The position numbers and the translations under genes are program-made. DNA of 6,128 nucleotides from an uncultured Eubacteriales bacterium (GTDB lineage Bacteria; Bacillota; Clostridia; Lachnospirales; Lachnospiraceae). The stretch lies in assembly GCA_900545175.1 (NCBI GenBank), contig UQYF01000063.1, forward strand, positions 1 through 6,128, given 5' to 3'. Below the pieces are notes generated by a model. The model did not search any database and was not told the DNA's origin. It was given only the letters and a program-made list of their open reading frames with translations. Below are positions 4,648 through 6,128 of the stretch, piece after piece. Numbering within the stretch: position 1 is the stretch's first letter; the number at the start of each line of letters is the position of its first letter.

Positions 4648-4702
4648 TTGACAGATTTCCAACCATTATTGGTAGAATGACAGGCTATGATTTTGTTATA
4701 AT
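4648..4702 (+). promoter_or_regulatory. Promoter region of the XRE-ABC operon
   Basis: Two overlapping candidates. The stronger is an extended -10, TG-N-TATAAT (4694-4702), 35 bases before the ATG, without a good -35. The other is TTGACA (4648-4653) with TAGAAT (4673-4678) at an unusually long 19-bp spacing, with an inverted repeat CCAA-N6-TTGG (4659-4672) inside the spacer. The dyad is a plausible operator for the XRE protein encoded just downstream or for another regulator. Confidence 0.55.
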
Positions 4703-4736
4703 CAAGACACAATAAAAAACAAAGGAGCTTTAGAGT

Positions 4737-5102
4737 ATGAATTTTAATGAAAAACTGATTTCTTTGAGAAAATCCAAAGGGCTGTCACAAGAAGAACTGG
4801 GAGCGGAATTGAGTGTATCAAGACAAACAGTTTCAAAATGGGAAAGCTGCCAGTCTTATCCCGATTTTCAACGGCTGGTATTGTTGAGTGATTTCTTCGG
4901 CTTGACGTTAGATGAACTTGTTAAGGACATTGATGTGCAGGAAGTACGGGAAAAAAACTTAAATAGTGAACGGCTAAATTCCATATACAGTGATGTGGAA
5001 AATGCCAAGAAAATCATTAAACGGGGAATTATCATCGGAGGCAGCATTGCCGCTGTTCTTCTGATTATTGTGATTGTTTTGATTTTTAGCTTTGTATATT
5101 GA
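4737..5102 (+). CDS. XRE-family regulator with C-terminal membrane anchor
   Basis: A 121-residue protein. Residues 3-58 form a Cro/C1-type helix-turn-helix: EKLISLRKSKGLSQEELGAE followed by the recognition helix VSRQTVSKWE, the common form in Firmicutes. A charged linker (about 60-92) leads to a single hydrophobic helix (about 94-121, IIIGGSIAAVLLIIVIVLIF) that ends the protein, so the DNA-binding domain would sit at the inner face of the membrane. AAAGGAG stands 9 bases before the ATG. It is first in an operon with an ABC ATPase 29 bases downstream, so it probably senses the transporter or its substrate and controls the operon. That link is inferred. Confidence 0.9.
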   Translation: MNFNEKLISLRKSKGLSQEELGAELSVSRQTVSKWESCQSYPDFQRLVLLSDFFGLTLDELVKDIDVQEVREKNLNSERLNSIYSDVENAKKIIKRGIIIGGSIAAVLLIIVIVLIFSFVY

Positions 5103-5131
5103 TAGCTATATTTCAAGAAAGGGTATGTGGT

Positions 5132-6013
5132 ATGGGCAAAGAATGTTTGTTACAAGTGCAAAATGTAACGAAAAGATATGGAGATAAAATCGCTTTGAAT
5201 AATTTTTCCATGGATATTTGTCCGGGCGAAATCGTTGCATTGATTGGAGAGAATGGAGCTGGAAAAACAACACTATTGAATATTATTTGCGGATATATTA
5301 AACCCAGTGCCGGACAGGTACAATATAAAGGGGAAAACATCATCGAAAAACCGTTGGCAATACGAGAATTTGGTATTTTGATTGAGCCGCAATTTTTAGA
5401 TTATATTTCGGCGGAGGAAAATCTGCGATTGCTTTCACAACTGGTTAATCGTAAACAGGACACACGAATCGAAGAACTGTTGAAAAAGACAGAACTTTAT
5501 AGCAGCCGTAAGAAGAAAGTCAAAGAATTTTCTTTTGGTATGAAACAGCGGCTCGGTCTATGCCAATGCTTACTTACAGAAGTCGGTTTCCTTATTTTAG
5601 ATGAGCCCTTTGTCGGTCTTGATCCGATCGGTAAGGAGATTTTCAAACAGACTATTATGGATATAGCGCATAAACAGAATGTACCCGTATTGTTTTCAAG
5701 CCATGATTTAGATGATATAGATGAAATTTGTGACAGATTGGTTATGATTTCAAAAGGCAACAAGCAGTTAGACCAGCCACTTGAGCATAAGCAGACTTAT
5801 ACCGTAAAGATTGAAAGCACAATTTCTGATGATATAAAACAGTCACTTCTGGAAAAATGTGGAAATTTACATTTCTTTGAGGATAAGATAATGTTTCAGG
5901 ACGAAACTCTTATTGTAGAAATTCAGAAGATATTGTTACAAAAGGGTCATTATATATGTGGCTTCTCTGTCCAGAAAAATAACCTCAAAAGCCTGTTTGG
6001 AATGGAGGGATAA
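5132..6013 (+). CDS. ABC transporter ATP-binding protein, bacitracin/lantibiotic type
   Basis: A 293-residue ATPase that powers a membrane permease. Visible motifs are Walker A GENGAGKT (39-46), signature FSFGMKQR (133-140), Walker B LILDEP with D157/E158, D-loop GLDP, and H-switch H191 (FSSHD). The Q-loop position holds Glu (IEPQ, E85), as in BcrA-like subunits of bacitracin and lantibiotic exporters, though Q87 is close. Residues about 215-293 form the accessory C-terminal domain of that subfamily. The ATG at 5132 follows AAGAAAGGG at a good distance; an in-frame TTG at 5099 overlapping the XRE gene is unlikely. The partner permease begins 2 bases after the stop but is truncated, so this ATPase may be orphaned. 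Confidence 0.92.
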   Translation: MGKECLLQVQNVTKRYGDKIALNNFSMDICPGEIVALIGENGAGKTTLLNIICGYIKPSAGQVQYKGENIIEKPLAIREFGILIEPQFLDYISAEENLRLLSQLVNRKQDTRIEELLKKTELYSSRKKKVKEFSFGMKQRLGLCQCLLTEVGFLILDEPFVGLDPIGKEIFKQTIMDIAHKQNVPVLFSSHDLDDIDEICDRLVMISKGNKQLDQPLEHKQTYTVKIESTISDDIKQSLLEKCGNLHFFEDKIMFQDETLIVEIQKILLQKGHYICGFSVQKNNLKSLFGMEG

Positions 6014-6015
6014 GA

Positions 6016-6120
6016 ATGAACACTCTTACAACCATCACTAAGATAGAGTTAAAAAAGCTATTCAAAAGAAAAGGGGAGCATCCCAAAGTTTGTGTAAACC
6101 TCCAAACTGATGTAAGATAA
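6016..6120 (+). pseudogene. ABC permease remnant, truncated by an insertion
   Basis: The ATG at 6016 stands 2 bases after the ATPase stop, with GGAGGG 7 bases upstream. The first residues, MNTLTTITKIELKKLFKRK, are the cytoplasmic start typical of ABC-2 type permeases that partner BcrA-like ATPases; a membrane helix should follow. Instead, from about 6073 the frame reads GEHPKVCVNLQTDVR and stops at 6118-6120, with no hydrophobic segment. The break coincides with sequence resembling an insertion-sequence end. The rest of the permease may lie beyond the window, past the element. Confidence 0.72.
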
Positions 6121-6128
6121 AATTACTC
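6073..6128. mobile_element. Probable insertion-sequence terminus
   Basis: From about 6073 the sequence changes character: GGGGAGCATCCC (with the small palindrome GGGA/TCCC) followed by AAAGTTTGTGTAAACC. This resembles the terminal repeats of IS256-family elements, which often contain TTTGTGTAA. It falls exactly where the permease frame loses its expected sequence. Only 56 bases are in the window, with no transposase and no second end, so the family is tentative. Confidence 0.5.

Noticed and set aside
1..6128. CRISPR array, tRNA or rRNA genes
   Set aside because: No regularly spaced direct repeats and no tRNA- or rRNA-like conserved sequence were seen on either strand.

Overview
The window looks like a chromosomal segment from a motile, gut-type Clostridia bacterium, most likely Lachnospiraceae. 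The evidence is moderate-to-low G+C, strong GGAGG ribosome-binding sites, a flagellin starting MVVQHNLQAMNANRMLNI next to a csrA-family gene, and a small gene cassette of DUF3791/DUF3990 type. The family assignment is inferred from gene content, not from a database search.

Region 1 (1-1406) is the flagellar end. On the minus strand, a csrA-family gene (159-434, possibly from 539) is followed by a terminator-like hairpin and the first 18 codons of flagellin. The flagellin leader carries two ACGGA motifs, one in a hairpin loop and one in the Shine-Dalgarno sequence, which is the layout expected for CsrA repression of flagellin. Upstream of csrA lies a segment bounded by 31-bp inverted repeats (569-599 and 1376-1406, 29 of 31 bases matching). 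It contains a minimal 192-residue tyrosine recombinase with all catalytic residues. At its far end are two sequences resembling flagellar sigma factor (SigD/sigma-28) promoters, which now point away from csrA into a strong terminator. Inversion would turn them toward csrA-flagellin. This is the most striking feature: a self-contained, probably phase-variable flagellin switch, similar in layout to Salmonella Hin but using a tyrosine recombinase, and apparently in the OFF orientation here.

Region 2 (1407-3480) holds a bidirectional terminator and aspS (aspartyl-tRNA synthetase, minus strand), with a near-perfect promoter (TTGACG, 17 bp, TATAAT) embedded in the end of the upstream gene.

Region 3 (3459-4440) is a three-gene minus-strand operon with two 4-bp ATGA overlaps. 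A putative ADP-ribosyltransferase-fold protein (DUF3990-like) sits between two small DUF3791-like proteins. It resembles a toxin-antitoxin or three-part regulatory cassette.

Region 4 (4441-6128) contains a divergent promoter region and a plus-strand operon: a membrane-anchored XRE regulator, a bacitracin/lantibiotic-type ABC ATPase, and the first ~19 codons of the partner permease. The permease is cut at about 6073 by what looks like the end of an insertion sequence, so the exporter is probably broken unless its permease is supplied from elsewhere.
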